From: Colius striatus
Taxonomy: Eukaryota > Chordata > Aves > Coliiformes > Coliidae
Length of the DNA: 64,000 nt
Assembly (NCBI RefSeq): GCF_028858725.1
Contig: NC_084759.1
Coordinates: forward strand, 141,960,671 to 142,024,670
Direction of reading: 5' to 3'
This document shows positions 11,001 through 26,000 of this stretch, piece after piece. The notes under the pieces were generated by a model. It was not told the origin of the DNA. It saw only the letters and a program-made list of their open reading frames with translations, and did not search any database. The stretch's first letter is position 1. Every line of letters starts with the position of its first letter. A program made the position numbers and the translations under genes.

Positions 11001-14000
11001 GATGCAAAACAATTAACTTCAGGTCTTACCTGCCCTTACGCCCCGGTATTCAGGGGTTGCAAACATGTCCCATTGTGAGACAATTATGGCTGCGATGCCC
11101 AGGACACAAATCACAATCAAGTAGATGAAACAAGGCTGAGGGTTGCAATAGAAGGAGTAGTACAGCCATGGTACAAAGCTGCCCATTATGAGAAGTGCAA
11201 TGCCAGAATAATCCAGCCTAGAAGGAAACGAAGAAAGAGAAATCAGTTTGATAAGAAATGTGAACAGTTCTCATACCAACACTCTCTTTAGTAAGCCAAC
11301 TTGTCTGCTTCCCACTGCAAAAATGAAGTTACTTTCGCTATTGCAACTTAATTCCTGAGGGCAACTTTTCCATCAGTGCCGTCCTACAGTAATGCATCAC
11401 CTCGACAGACAGCTAGGAAAGCCATTTTTTGGACAGTAATCAACAACACATACAGCAAATGCAAAGACCAAAGCTTTTTGAGGGGAAACTCAGATTTAAG
11501 CTTCAGATAAGGAAAAAAGCGGCACAAGAGTCCTCTGAACACAAAAAAGGGCACGCAGCATGTTGTAAGAGCGCAGCCAACACAAACACTTCAGTATCTC
11601 CCAAGCACGAGCGAGTTAGGCATCAGCTTAAGTGACCACTGGGGAATATTGTTACATTTTTTCAACCACGCTGTTTTTCTATATATCAGTGAAGAAAAGG
11701 AATTCCTACAGCTATTGCTTTTTACCACACCTTGACAAGATTCTGCTACAAAAGATGACAGAGTTAATTTTTTCAGTAGAGGATTTTAATCGCTGGGTTA
11801 CTTTAGAGATGGTCTTGTGGATTGCACAATCCTAGGTTGAGTAATCTTAGGAAATACGAGATATTCAGTCATCAGTCCAAAAAGAACACTTAGTAAAACC
11901 AAAAGACCAAGATGACTTGATACACATTGTTGGAGCTGTCTTACGTAAGTTTAAGATTCAAAGTTAACTGGAACAGTTGAAAAGACAAGCAGTGACAGTT
12001 GGGTTAATTCAAACCCTACAAAAAAGCTCCAGGTATATCACTTACAGCAGCAAGATGCACGCACACTCCTGTCAAACAGCAGAAAATAAAGTTTTAAGGC
12101 TAAAATGACAGCACAAAAACTCATGCTGAAAGAAACAATAATCAGAAGAAGCTGCACTGTGTCTCTGCTCGGCCCTGCTCCAAAGCACATGCAGTCATGC
12201 AACGAACAACTCCTACACTGGGGCTCCAGACATAAATCCTAACCCTGTTTTCCCACCCTGTCCTCTAGGCACTTACTTGGAGAAGAGCCGGGAAACACCT
12301 TCTGAGTGACAATAAACTGTGTGGAAGAGCCATGAGAAGGAGAGGCAGAGTATGGCTCCCAAGAAGAACAATCCAACAACCACCTTCTCCTGCACGGGTG
12401 CTACAAAGGACATGTTTGGCCGGAACATGTAGAAGATTCCCAGACAAAGGAAGAACACGCATCCTTGAAAAACAGTAAAGCAGCAAGGTGTCAAGTTCAT
12501 GCACACTGAAAGCTTTTCTTTCTAAAAGCATGACTTTAATATACCAGGAGCACTAAATGTAGGAGCTGCACAAAAACCAGCAGTGCACATACAGAATGAA
12601 GCACTGCCCTACTTCAGTCATGCACTCCAATCACATTTCATACTGATGCAATATAGGTTTGCATGGACGCTGTATTTTCAATTGTTTCGCAAGATGCTTG
12701 ACAGCTATTTGGACATTCTAGAATAATTAACAAATTCTGTTGCAAAACATAAAAGGAGAGTAGGGCATAGTTCAAAGAAACCTTTTCCCATCAAGGCTCC
12801 TTGCAAATTGAAAACCACTCAATACAAAGGCGCAACTTAAGCACGTTCCTGTGGCAAGAAATGCAGCCTCAATTGATGCCTACACATCAGGGGAAAAACA
12901 AAGAATATCTACTAGCATTCTTTTAATGATCAGGAATTTTTTAATTCATTCATTTGCATTAAATGCCATAATTGAGAAGGTTCCATCCAACCCTGGTGAG
13001 ACCAAAATTTGAAGAGGGATACCAATCTGTCAGTTTAACAGCTTAATATCAGATTCACAATGTTGACCACCCCACACCCCTTACTTGCTTTTAAAGAAAG
13101 AATCCAATTAGCATTAAAGCAAGCTGAAAGTACCTAGAAGATGTGTCCAGATGTTGCCAGTTTCTGTATGTATTCTGAAGATACTCTTGAAACAAGCCCG
13201 GAAAGAAGGCATGGGTGGTCTGTGTCCATGCAACAGGTAGTCGTTGTCCTTCAGCCAGTCAGGCAGAACGTCATGGGGAATGACTCTCCATCGGCCCTCC
13301 CATACCTAGGAGTCAGAAGATTTTAGTTAAATGCAGGGAACTGAATTCCACTGATGAATGGCAAAAGTCAGGAAACCTATATTAGTAAAAGTGTTAATCT
13401 CTGAGTACTGTAGACAGAAAAAGGGTTGATGGGACACCTCTAGGGAAAAAGGCTTTAAATTTGAAATATAATGCTTAAGTCACTGTTCCCTATTCAAAAC
13501 AGTATCATTATGACATTAAGCTGTACCACCAGAGAAAGAAATAGTTCAGCATTTCACTGAACAAGGAAAGCTAGTGAGTTTTTTCACTGCTAAGGAAAGG
13601 AAAGCATTTAACTCATTTTCACACTCTCTTATTTTCACAGATCATCCTTTGCATTTCATTGAAGAAGCCTACACCTAGTTATCTCCAAGAAATAAGTAGG
13701 TAAAAAGCCTGTTGTTCCAACCACAGGCCAATCTGACTACACATCTGCTAGCACTTGGGGCAGTTTAGCAAAAAAAAAAAAAAACCAAGGTACTCATCAG
13801 CACTAATATGGGCCAAAAAAGCATGAAGTGGCAAGAGTCCAGTGAGAAACGTTCAATCCCTTATTCAGGTTGGAAATAACCCGTCCCTATGGTCCCAAAA
13901 CAAACTGTGATGGATCATGACTCTCAGTTCCATCAGATTTCTTCTTTAATGGGAGAGAGAACATATTTGCACACATTTATTCTTGCAAGAGGTTCCAAAG

Positions 14001-17000
14001 GAGAAAAAATAAGCATGCACAGGTGTTGTTGGCGTTGCTTCAGTGACAGAAGATACGTGTGGTCTTCAGTTTGGCACCAGAAGCAGCACTGCCAAGTAGA
14101 GGGCTATCAGGGAATTGCTTTATGTACCGGGGTTGTTTCTGGGGTGTTCCTTGGATTTGTCGCCTGGTTAGTAACACAGCAGCGTGCCTGAAGGCTCCTG
14201 AAACACTAAGTTTAGAAAACTGCATTCTTATTTCAGTTTCAACAAGAGCTTGGAGTTTTTAAATCCATTCTCCACACTCCTTCATGGAAATAAAAACTAA
14301 TCAGAATGACCTAACCAGTTAAAGGCTGGGTTCTTAAATGCATTATTAAACAAGAAAATAACCGGTTTACTTCATGAACCAAAAAATCTGAATTGAGGTA
14401 GGAACAGCAGGAGGGAGTTTGTTTTACATAATCCACTCTACAGAACATGTAAAAAGGAGGAAAGGTGTAAAATTAAATAATAATCTCAAACAAAAAACCC
14501 CACCAAAAAAAGCAAACAACAGAACAATGCACACACAGATTAACTAGGGTGCCCCTGTAAAAACATCAAACAACAGTTCATAAAACCAGCAGAAGCAAGC
14601 ATGTAAAGGGGCAGCACTCCTTTCACCAAGAAAAGAGAGCCAGACTGATAAAGCCCTGTGGCTCTAAAAAGTAGCAAAAACTTAGCCAAGATCAACAGTT
14701 ACGAAGTCTACAACATATTTACTTCGATACAGTTTGAATGCAGACTTGTTTTCTTTTCAAGTAAGGGACAAAACGTAATCTACAATGGATGCAAATGATG
14801 CTGGAAAAACAAAATATTTGCAAGTCTGAAGAAACCTGAAAAAAAATGACCTTGTAAACGAAAGAGCCTTGAACCAGAAGGCTTTTACTGTGCTTTGGGC
14901 TCACAAGTCTTTCTTAAGACGAACTCCCCAGTTGTGTGACCAGCTTTAGAAACTGATTTATAATCCCCAGCATTCCACACTTTACGATTCTTTGATTTCT
15001 GACAGACTGAGAGGCTCTAGTGTTACTAGTTATAACAAGAAGTGCTCATTCAGGGATGGTAAGTACCTGCTCTTCCCCACACTAGCAGCACAGTTGCTGC
15101 AGGTCTAACCTACTGCCCACTGGAGGTTCCTAAGAAAGGAAACTACTTCAGCACTTTCCACACAGCCCTTACCTTACACACAAACTCTTCCATTCTCTCC
15201 ATAGCGTGGTGGGCTTGTAGGAGAGGTGACATACCCATAAACCCTTCATCTTCTTGAGGCGCCTCATCATTGTCTTTACAATCCTCAGAACACTGCAGGG
15301 GGAAAAAAAAGGTGGAGAAAATGTTTTGTAGAAAGATGAACGAAGAAAGGTGACCTGGTTTTCCACACAAAACTACGATTTGAGGTCCCGGCACGTAAAG
15401 ACGTCCTACAGCACTGAGGAAGAAATTCAAAAGAACCAGCAAAAAAAAAACCCAACTATTACATTCTTAGGTATCTAAGAGCAACTCACATGTCTAATCC
15501 ATTTGGCACATGTTTTCACCAGCACTGGAAGGAAGCAGTGTTCTTCTGTAAGTTACGCTTCATTAGAGCCCAGATATGGAGTCTGAGGCTTGCAGCCTAC
15601 CTACCTCTAGGGATGGATTAGTTCCTATTTTATGTTTCAATGTCACTGTGCCTGCCTTAATGCCTTTATAACAGATCTGGCATTTTAGGATAACAAAAGG
15701 CAAACTAAGGAAAGGAATCCATTTACCTTGTTATAAACGTTTTATCTCAATTTTTAGATCAAACCTGAAGATATACTCTGTTTAGCTCACACTTCTGTCC
15801 ATCTCATAATCCAGTAATGGACACTTACTCATTTGTTTGACCGTCAAAAGTACTTTGAAAACTAGTAGGAAACATTTGTCAGTTAGACAAGTGCAAGTTA
15901 TCAAGGAAATGTAGGAGCAGTCATCAGTTTTAAGACAAATAAAGAGAAACATCCAAATCCCAAGGAGGACCAATGGAATTAGGAAAACAAAAACACAACA
16001 CTGCATTGATATTCAGCTGGTACACATCATTACGCTTTGTAGGATCGAGGTTTGGTAGTTTTTTACCCTATGTTGACTCATCACATCATCTACATATTAT
16101 ATACACTCCAGTTTTCTATTTAGGAAAGAAGCGGGGGGGCCATAAAAGTTCTACATTCCTGTTTGCTTATCCTGTTTGCTTACTACAATAATCGTGGTCC
16201 ATCAGAGACTCCATTCAATGCTTCAGTTTCCAAGGTAAATAAGTTTGAGGAAGCTAGAAAAGAGAGTATGAGCCTTTTGTACCCCTCAGGCTCAACGCAG
16301 AAAGCTGCCACACACCTTATGACCAAGCCAGGAAAGCCCTACAATCTGTACGGAGAGTGGCTTCCTCTGTATTACAAACCACAACACTTTTTCTCCCTCC
16401 AATTCTTTAAAGTCAAAATCACTTATCAATAATGCCATCTAAAAGTGACTGAGAACCTAGTATACAACCTCACTTACTTTGTCTATGAATTATTATCAGT
16501 AATGTCCAGATTAATATCCTGAGTCAGAGATCAGACCTGGCTGAGCACCTGTCCTGCATTACAGCTCTCTCCTTAGAGAAAGGCCTTCTCAACTATTTCT
16601 GTCAACAGTTAATTGAACGAGCTGCTTAAAAGTGTTGTGTTTTAAGAAAGAGAGACTTCTCCCAAGCTAATGTAAGCTATCTAGATTCTTCTGAGAAAGA
16701 ACTTACATGCTAATGCCTTTATACCATGGCTTGCAGTAGCCACTGAACTTTCTTCATCTTTCAAAAAGGTCCCCTACCACATAGTTCTGGACCCAATTTT
16801 GCTTCTCCAGAACACAGATCTCTGCTGTGTAATACACAGTATACATCCTTTGCATTTTATGCATGACCTTACTTTTGTCCACACTAGGGCAACTTGATTG
16901 TCCAAAGTAACATTTGTACACAACTCATGTCCCTAGTACTGCCTACTTGCCCCATTTATCATTCCCATCAACATCCCCTTGGAAAAGTCTGGGCAATGAT

Positions 17001-20000
17001 TTCCTGTTTTACAGCAGATGATTGATATAAATATTGATCAGCTCTAGACAGATCTCACAGCTGCATAAGACAATATTAAATACATTCTCACTGCCTAGAT
17101 TATCCCATTAATTCTACCGAGAAAGGCATCAGGCAACACAGAGCTGTAAAGAGGTTTCATATCCTTCTTAAAAAAAAAGGCCAATGTCCTGTTGGACCAC
17201 AAACCATATTAATAAAAAATACATTTGGATTCATTCTGACTCAGCAACATTCTGACTGACTGACATGGCTTCCCACACTGTTAATTTGACTGGCTTTTTC
17301 TACCAATGGACCTCTCTGGTTAGGACACTCAATTTTCAATATTACAAATAAGTAACTCAAGGTCATAGAAATATAGAATGGTTTGGGTTGGAAAGGATCT
17401 TTAAAGATCATCTAGTCCAAGCCTGATGCCACAGGGGTCTGGAGAAGATGCTCATGATAGTCTGTACAATCTTACAAACCAAAGAAGTCTTCAGTTTCCA
17501 AGAGCAAGCTTACAGAAAAGCAAGGCTGTTGTTTTAACTTCCAATGTGCTTGACACAAGAGGCATTGCTATGCCTTTTAGCTGCTCCAGGCTTTCTTCCC
17601 CCAGCACCACACAATGACCAGCTGGAATGGGGTGAACAAGTTAGTAATCCTCAATTTACAAAACTGGGTGGACTGAAGGAAAAATGTCCCTGAATCAAAG
17701 CCTGTATTCATTGCAGTCTGCCTGGTGACTCAAAGCCAAAAAATTGTTCATTTCCCTCGTCTCTACATACTCCCATTTCTAGAATGATGGGAAGGTTTAA
17801 ATTTGAACAGACTGAAAAGCTCGAAGAGCACAGCTATTTATGAACTAGTCTAAAATCTTTGCATTTTGGCAATGTGCCCACAAACAAATCATTACTGAGC
17901 TTCTTTTACTGATAAAAAGAATTCACATCATACATACAGTCCAGATTACTGCCAGAAAATGGAATTGATTTTACTATCTCCTTCCTGCCATTAAACTACA
18001 AAATTAGCATTCAAGGAAAAAAAACCTAAGGCTCAGCTTCTTAGTCTTTTTCTCACTGAGGAGGCAACTACTTCCTGTAATGTCCCATTGGAAAGAATGG
18101 TAAACTGGGCTTCTTGAAAGCTCAAAACCTATAGTTGGAGTGCAACCCCAGTGCCAATTTTCATTCCTCAAAGAATCTCTTCACCTTTGAAAGGGGAAAA
18201 AAAGTACCACTTTTCTGTTCAGAAGGCATACTATTGTAACATTTCCACTGTGACAAGTTCCTTCATATCTTAGGATTCCCAGATTCTCTCTTCTTTGCCT
18301 GACCATATCAGGAAATCAGCAATAATTTTAGAACACACCACCATGAGCAAGTATACATTTTAGGATCCATCTTCAACTATTCTGTCCACAGAACCACATT
18401 TTAAAATAAGGAACACGTCAGGTAAATGATCTCACTTGCCTAAGACCGCACAAGAAATGAGAGCCTAGGGCAAATCTCTGATACTGACACTTTTAGTGAG
18501 GTATCATATGTCCTTGACCACATGCTTTCAAAGTATTTTTTGTCTTTGTACTTTCTAAATCATTGGCCAAAGGGATTTTCACTTGGCTAATATTCTGTAT
18601 GTTCTTTTATGACACCTAGTTTACTCAATTTCTTTAAAAAACAGTTTGATTAAATAATTCTGTTAAGTCTTTAGAGCATTTCAGATTATCTTTAAATGAA
18701 AAACCTCAGTAACAAGCAAACTTCCAATTACCAGCTGATGTCCTTCTGCTGCACGTATGCAGCAATGTGTAGAATCAGAAATCATGGCTTCTGTACACTT
18801 ACACTCTAGAAGGTCTGGACACTTAATTCTATGGAAATCCCAAACAAACCTTCCAATTTTAATTGTGCCTTCTTTGCAAATCCATTGAGTGTTGAAGCTA
18901 CCAATAAACACTGTACAGATACCTAATGAGATGGAAATTATACAACAGCAGTACAAATGTATTCCAAATTGAATCACAGTACCAGGGAATAAACTAAATC
19001 TGAAGAGCAAGTGACAATGGCCAGAAGAGAATAGTTTTATTGGTTTATCCATATTCACTTTATTTTAGGAAAGTTTCCAGATTCTTTTATGATAACAGTG
19101 AAAGACAAGAAAGATGAGAAAGTAAAAGCCTTTCTTTTAGAATTAGAAATCAGACCTAATTACACTACTTTGTACAGAGTTCCAGGGAACACACTTCCAG
19201 GGACAGTTTATCCTATAAACAAAAATTTCAGAGTATGCTATGGTAGGAAAAGGCTTAATGCCAAAACCAAGGTTTAGTGCACAGGGGCAAATAAGAGCAA
19301 GAAATCTAAGAGTCCAGCTCACACAGGACCCACCATTAAATAAGTTTACTTTAGCATTAAAATCTCAGTGTTTTATAGCAATGGCACAAAAGAGTTGGTT
19401 TTTATTTACATTTAAACAATAATTGGTTGCCTGGATACAGTCCAGAAAACTCAGATCACCTAGCCAAAGACCCTGTTACACAGAAAACTGCAGTAAAACC
19501 TGCTCTAGCAAACACAATACATTTTTCTACTACAATAGCTTAACCTTCTCACAGAGATTAACAGTCTTTACACTATTACTCTCCAATTTGTTAACAGACA
19601 CACCATTTATGAATGTCCTTACTATGGAAAAACTTATAGAAAAAGATTCCAGAAACTCTTTCCTCACCTTTGAGAAAGTTACGTTCTCTGGACTGAAAAT
19701 GGTAAAAGTGTAGTTTCTTGAGGTCAGCTTAAAGATTTCTCGAAAGCTTGAAAGTTTGCACATGACTACAACTTGCACAGGTGACAAGCAAACTCTTATT
19801 CATCACTTCAGGTTTTGCTCAAAAGCATCATCTATCTGTTGTTCTTTAGAGAGTACAAACTGAAACATAAACCATATTTGAATGAAGCCACCTAAGAAGT
19901 TTATTCTGTCAAAAAGGGTCCTTTCCTCCCTCACCTTCATTTTCCTTTATGCTGCTTCTGGCAACCCCCTCCAGTGCTTGGGTTGATTAGCTGATCCAAT

Positions 20001-23000
20001 ACTAATCTGGAAGAAACTACTCACATTTTTGCTAGGTGAGGTTCCTATTAGATAATCAAGTTGGTTTAGATAGTCAAGGGATTTAAAGAGCTCAAGCTAG
20101 TGCAACAGAAACAAGAGGAGCATCAACTCCCATATTACAGAGATTCACTACAAAATACTCTGTAGACTGTGTGCAAGGCCAAGTTTCTTTTTGATTTATG
20201 TGAATCGGTGGCCATATGATCTCCAGTTCTTCTTTCTGTAGTGTCATCAGTTGGAAAGGAGCCTAAGAACGTAGCAAGGCATGGACTAAGGAAAGTTAAA
20301 CTAATGAGCACTTCAACAGGCTGCTGTAGTCTCAAAACTTCCAGCACTTTTTCAGGGCTACACTTTCAGAAATTCAGCAATTTTCATTGGTTGCAGATAT
20401 AGTATTTGATGCAGAGCCAGAAGTGCATACACTAACTAGTAACACCAGTAACTGCAAAACAAGTCTCCTAAACCCCACACAGGGAAGAACTCTGTTTAAA
20501 AAGGAATCTTAACACAGAAAATTCGTCACTCGGTTACTCAAGGGCCTAAGTGACCACATGCATACCTATGTAGTATTAAGTTCTGGAGTTACTGATGTGT
20601 CATGCCTCTAAGCTCAACTGTTTGTGATGCCAATTCATCACCAAGATGTCAACGCTGCCCGAAAGCTACCATGACAGGAATTTCCAAAGCATAGTGTTCT
20701 AATATTCTTGTTGCTTCTTTCAGCTGCTGATAGATGCTCCCCTGCTCTCTTTTGATCTGTGTCCCGACAGAACCCTGCCTTGATATGAGCACACTGTAAC
20801 ACAGGCAAGACAGCTCAGAAAAGGCAAATGTCTTGATCAGCACTGAGTTGTGGGATATTATATGACCCAGTACTTATCTACAATTCTCCTCTTAAAATGC
20901 AAGTTAGAAAACATATGTTGTTGCATTTACAATACCACTGTTATCCCCCATATTAAACCGAAGTCACAAAGTCTAGACATGACTTGGAGTTTTTGCTCTT
21001 GTTTATCTTGATTGCATCAGATGAATGATTAATAGTGTTTAATGTGACATTCAAATCATTTAATGTTTCTTGGGGCAGCATGCCAGGTTCAGTAACTCGA
21101 GAGCATTCAGCATAATGGCCAAGATACAGTGGAGGCTAGAATATAAAAATGCTATTTTGCTCATTGCTGCCCTTTAACATCCTTTCCAGCTAGACAGAAT
21201 GCTTTTTTCAGCAACTCTGTGCCCATTCTCTCAACTGACCTTCCATCAGCTGCTCTTTCGTAAGAGGAAAGCTGTAAGAGGTGAGATGGTGTCATGCCAT
21301 TTCTCCTGAAAAAGCCTCTTGCACATTTGTCAATTTCATCAGTTCATGTTCTTTGGAATTTAAGTAATCAACTGGAAAAGCACAGCACCTTAAAACTTTC
21401 CCTGACTTCCTCTAACTGCTGTGCATACCAAGTTACTTTAAAATAACAGCTTTGTCATTCAGAGTTTACATTCTCTCTTAATCTGACAGGCTTGTAAACA
21501 CAGACACACCACAGTTTCCAAAACGCTAACTACATTCACACTCCAAGCAGAACTGTAAAGCTGGTTTTGCTGTCATGGGACCAAAAAAAAGTCCTTCATT
21601 AGAGCTGCGCCAAAGACCCTTTCAGCCTATTGGTCAAAATGTTAAGTACTTGAAGGTTGCTGGAGTTTGCCATTCTTCCTTTGTAGGTCACCTTCTTATA
21701 AAAGCCACACTCCATTTAATACAGCAGTTGGAAACAGTTTTCTACAGCTGCTCACGGGTGACTGCTTGCTGGCACTCATGAAAAACAAGACCTAACATTT
21801 AACATCCATTTAAGCAAACAGTCCTAGGAAAAAGTCATATTTTGGCTTCAGCAACCATGCTAATACATACTTATTAGAACTAGCTTCCTTCTTATATATC
21901 TTCAGATGAAAAGGGTCTGTTGAATCTCCAAGTAGCAGCAATTACCAGATTTTCTGTCAATGCCCACCCAAGTACTTGAAAAGGACCAAAGACCCCAATA
22001 TGCTCATCAGTGCACTTTGGGGAAAAGCCTGTAGAAATTGCTTCTACTACAGCAGATTCTCATGTGCCATTTTCTGTTCCTCCATCGTTGCTAATCCTGA
22101 CAGCAGAAAAAGCAAACAAGCATGCTGAGATTATGAGGAAAAAGTGCTCTGATAGAAAAATAAACAAAGAGAGACAGAAAGCCTACTGCTGAACTTAAGA
22201 GCAGTGTCAATTCATCTGAAACAGTTGGAGGAAGATGCAACTTAACCCACCAGTACAACACTGCTTTCTTTTATATTACCCTGAAAGGTCATTACATTCC
22301 CCATCACTCCCTATATCAGGCAGATATGATCTCCAGGAGAAAAAAGGCAGAAACTGTGGAATCTAACCCTTGTCCAGGGAAACAGTTGTGCCAGTAAATT
22401 AGAAACAAAACCACTCCCTCTCTCCCCTAGTTTCAACACGCGGCACAGCAAGCAATGGTTACAAAACCAGCTGGCAGCCAGCAAACTCAGCAGAGTACCA
22501 ACACTTCCCCTCTCAAAGAGCTAAGACTCTCCAGATAATAGGAGACAGTTCAATCCAGCTGCAACTCAACAAGCTCTAACCTATTACAACTTTCTTGTTA
22601 ATTCACATGAGAGTTTTCTAGGTGACAGTGCAGACACAGAGACACGGGCATTGTCCACGTTACCAGCCTTCGGGCAGAATATTGTCTCCTCATCAGTGGC
22701 TAAGTCACCAGTTTCTATCACTTCTACAGACATTCAAGCTCAAAATGCCTGTCAATAAACCTGGCATATCAACTATCAGTGAAGGATGCATCAGCATCTG
22801 ACCAAATCAAGCCTGTGGGTCCTAGAAACCATCTCTATAGATGTATCACATGTTTTCATACTAGTTAAGTGGGGAATACCTAGAGATATTCTGTTCTGTG
22901 TATCAAAAAATGCTTTGCTGTACAAAGGCATATTTGTAGGCAAAGATACTAGATTCAAGCACTTCAGGGACAAGCAATCTGAGTAAAATATACATTACTA

Positions 23001-26000
23001 CCAGTGCTTAGAACACCAAGTGAAGGAGAAATTCAGATGTTAAGATCTTTTGACCTAAAGTAAAATACCAATTTACATGCTTTCAAAGAAATAACATTCT
23101 CTCCTGTGAGTTGCATAAATGGAGGAAAGCAAGAGGTGATAAACTAAGTCTACAAAACAACGAATTTTAGCATAATCTGCTTTAAAACAAAAGCAAACAA
23201 GTTTTGATGGGACCTCAAATTCTGTTATGCCAGGCCTCTCCCATCCAGACTCAGAAGATAACTACCAACAAAACCTGTAACACAATGCAAGAAGGTGGCA
23301 AATACAAAAGCAGATATCAAGTCTTTAATCATAACTTCAAAGTACCAACAGATGGTTTCAAATTGAGCAAGAAACTTGCAAGTAAATCTGTGAAAGAGAA
23401 AAAAATTAAAGCAATCAGAATTTAGGAGTATCAGCTCAAAAAAATATACTATTTTTAGACTCAAACATCTACCTTTGGTCTTTAAGAATCCATGCAAATC
23501 TTTTTCACTCAGCAAGTACCATAAAGACAAGTTGACAATTTCATTAACACACATCCTTCTGTCAATAACAAAACTATTTTTGTAGCTAATACATTTACAC
23601 TTCTGTAACAGAAAAGCTTTTGAATAAGTTTGATGACTCAAGTTAAAAGCCTCAAGTCACTTGCTCGCCTTCAACTATTCTAAAATTTCTCTTTCATACT
23701 TGAAAATGTTACAACCTTCTGCCTCCCTTCTTTAAGTCACTTTGGTATTTATGCTCTAGAAAACCTCTTGTAACTACATGCAGGTATTATGAAATTTATC
23801 AGAGGGCAAGCCACTGCCACTTAAAATCAAAATCTATGCTCCCCCAAAAAAGTATTTGCTCAAATTTCTTCTGTCCATTCGGATGACTCCAGAGCTATAC
23901 ATACCTCCTCCAAAAACCCTGTCTATTAGTTATCAAACACTTAGAGCAACAGGTCTCCACTTTAGGGGCAAATTTTGTTGCCACACAGAACAATCACACA
24001 GCACAGCTTGACTGCATGAAAGGAATAATCACTCAAAAACAAGAAAGCCTGATGACTGGGAGAAAGGCAAAAAAAATGGTTCTTTACCTCCTGGTGTTTA
24101 CCTCCTGTCACCAACAGGTTAAAGCATAAAAGGAAAGAGCCAAGCACAGGTTTTCAGGGCTGCACAAAGAGCCCATTCTTCAAGATACAAGAAGCCATAT
24201 GCATTTGACTGTGTCAGTTTAACAAAGCCACAGTAAGAGAGGTTTCTTTAGGAACCATCACTCTGGAATTACAAAAGCAGTTAAGACACAGAACCTCTAG
24301 GACAGGAGAAAGGATGCTGTCACAAAGGCCAGGCAATCCAACATGGTACAAGAGTGAAGTACCTGCTGAAAAATGCCTCAACAGCACATATACAGTCTAT
24401 AAACTAGAGAAAGAAAAAAGGTTTAAACTGCTGAAAGAACAAGAAGAATTATGCAGCTTGCCCGATCCCTCTCACCACCAAACCCTTATCATTCAGATAA
24501 ACGGTCACTATTTCTCATCTCTCATCTGCCACTACACTAACTTGCATGTTCAAACAAGATAACAAGATGAATATCTATTCTCTGGAACAGACACTCGGAA
24601 GAGGGAATAATCTATGAATATATATGTACTCTAGGAAAGAACACAGAATTATGCAGTAAGACAGACTAAGAGGTTTGGGTGTAAAAAGATACTGATTTTA
24701 TGAGCCATAGCTTCTCATAAGTATCATTATAAAACTGGCAGATTAACTGCACTGGCAGAAGGATACAGCTGGTTTATTATTATTTTAGATAAGCATGCTC
24801 AATACAGCTAGTAAATCTTTGCTATCTATATTCAATGGATGCCATAATTTACAGAAAGTATTCTCTTTAATGTAACTTTCAGTTCACAGCTATGCAACCA
24901 ACCAGGGAGGTTACTGCTGCCAGGTACAAAGATCTCAAAAAAATAGGACTAAATTTGATTTCTTGATAGTGCTTTCATTTTTGTTCCATGAAGTTGGTTC
25001 ACTTTTAAAGAGCATCGATATTTTGCCCCATCAAAATTAGAAACAGACAGTATATATATTTTATAAGCTGCAAGAGAGAGGAAAAATAATTCTGAACACC
25101 ACAACGGTATGCTTTCATATATCTCCTTAGAAAACAATATGAAAATGACTCATCAAAAGCACCGACTACCTGTTAAGGGCTCAGACTGCTTCCTCCTGTG
25201 AGTTGAGCAGAAAGTAGACACAGAATCAGGCAGAGGGAAAGAAATCTTGTATAGGAGAGTTTGGAGCAGATTTTTTAGAAATAAAGGAGCTGCAATGACA
25301 TAATTAGGGTAATAGGAGGCAACAGGAAAAGCAAACGATGCAATACTACCACAGGATAAAAACACACACATTTTTACACTAATACTTCAAGTCTAATGCC
25401 CTGTAAATTTTGAGGCAGTATCACATCTATTAGAACACATCTACAGTGATATTCAAGAAAGTCAATACCATTAGCTTGTCGTAATTAGAAGCATTTAGAA
25501 GCATACTAAATGACCAGGGTTGTTAAACCATCACAACACTGTACAGCTCTCATCCATTTTCTTTCTCCAATATAGGAATATCTGGATTGTTACCATCACC
25601 TTCAGTGCAGTTGCATATAGGCACTAGAATATTTATGTAGCCAGAGTCCTTTTATAAGGCTGTATTTAGCTTCTGTGCCCTATTGTCATCTAGGGAAGAA
25701 GAATAAACTTGTATTACAGATAGCCAAACGAGGAAAGTCATGCTTTGGAACTAGTAAGTCATCTCTACTGAGGCAGTTGCATGTAGATAGAATGTCCAGT
25801 AGGGCAAAAAATGAATCCTAGCTGGGATCTAACAGCTGTACTGAGGCTTACAGAGGACAGAGGAAGATACATAAATGTAATGTTTCTCCCAGGTTATTTA
25901 GAACGCTGCAGTAAGACACATTAAGGCCATTTGTCAAGCTAATACTGGTACATTTGACATCACAGTGTTTTGTGGTGATCCATCACAAGCACCAATTATT

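Noticed and set aside
23225-23641. 138-codon minus-strand open frame in intron 2
   Set aside because: Composition typical of random AT-rich DNA (Phe/Leu/Ser/Cys), no domain; no flanking splice sites in phase with ADIPOR2 exons identified.
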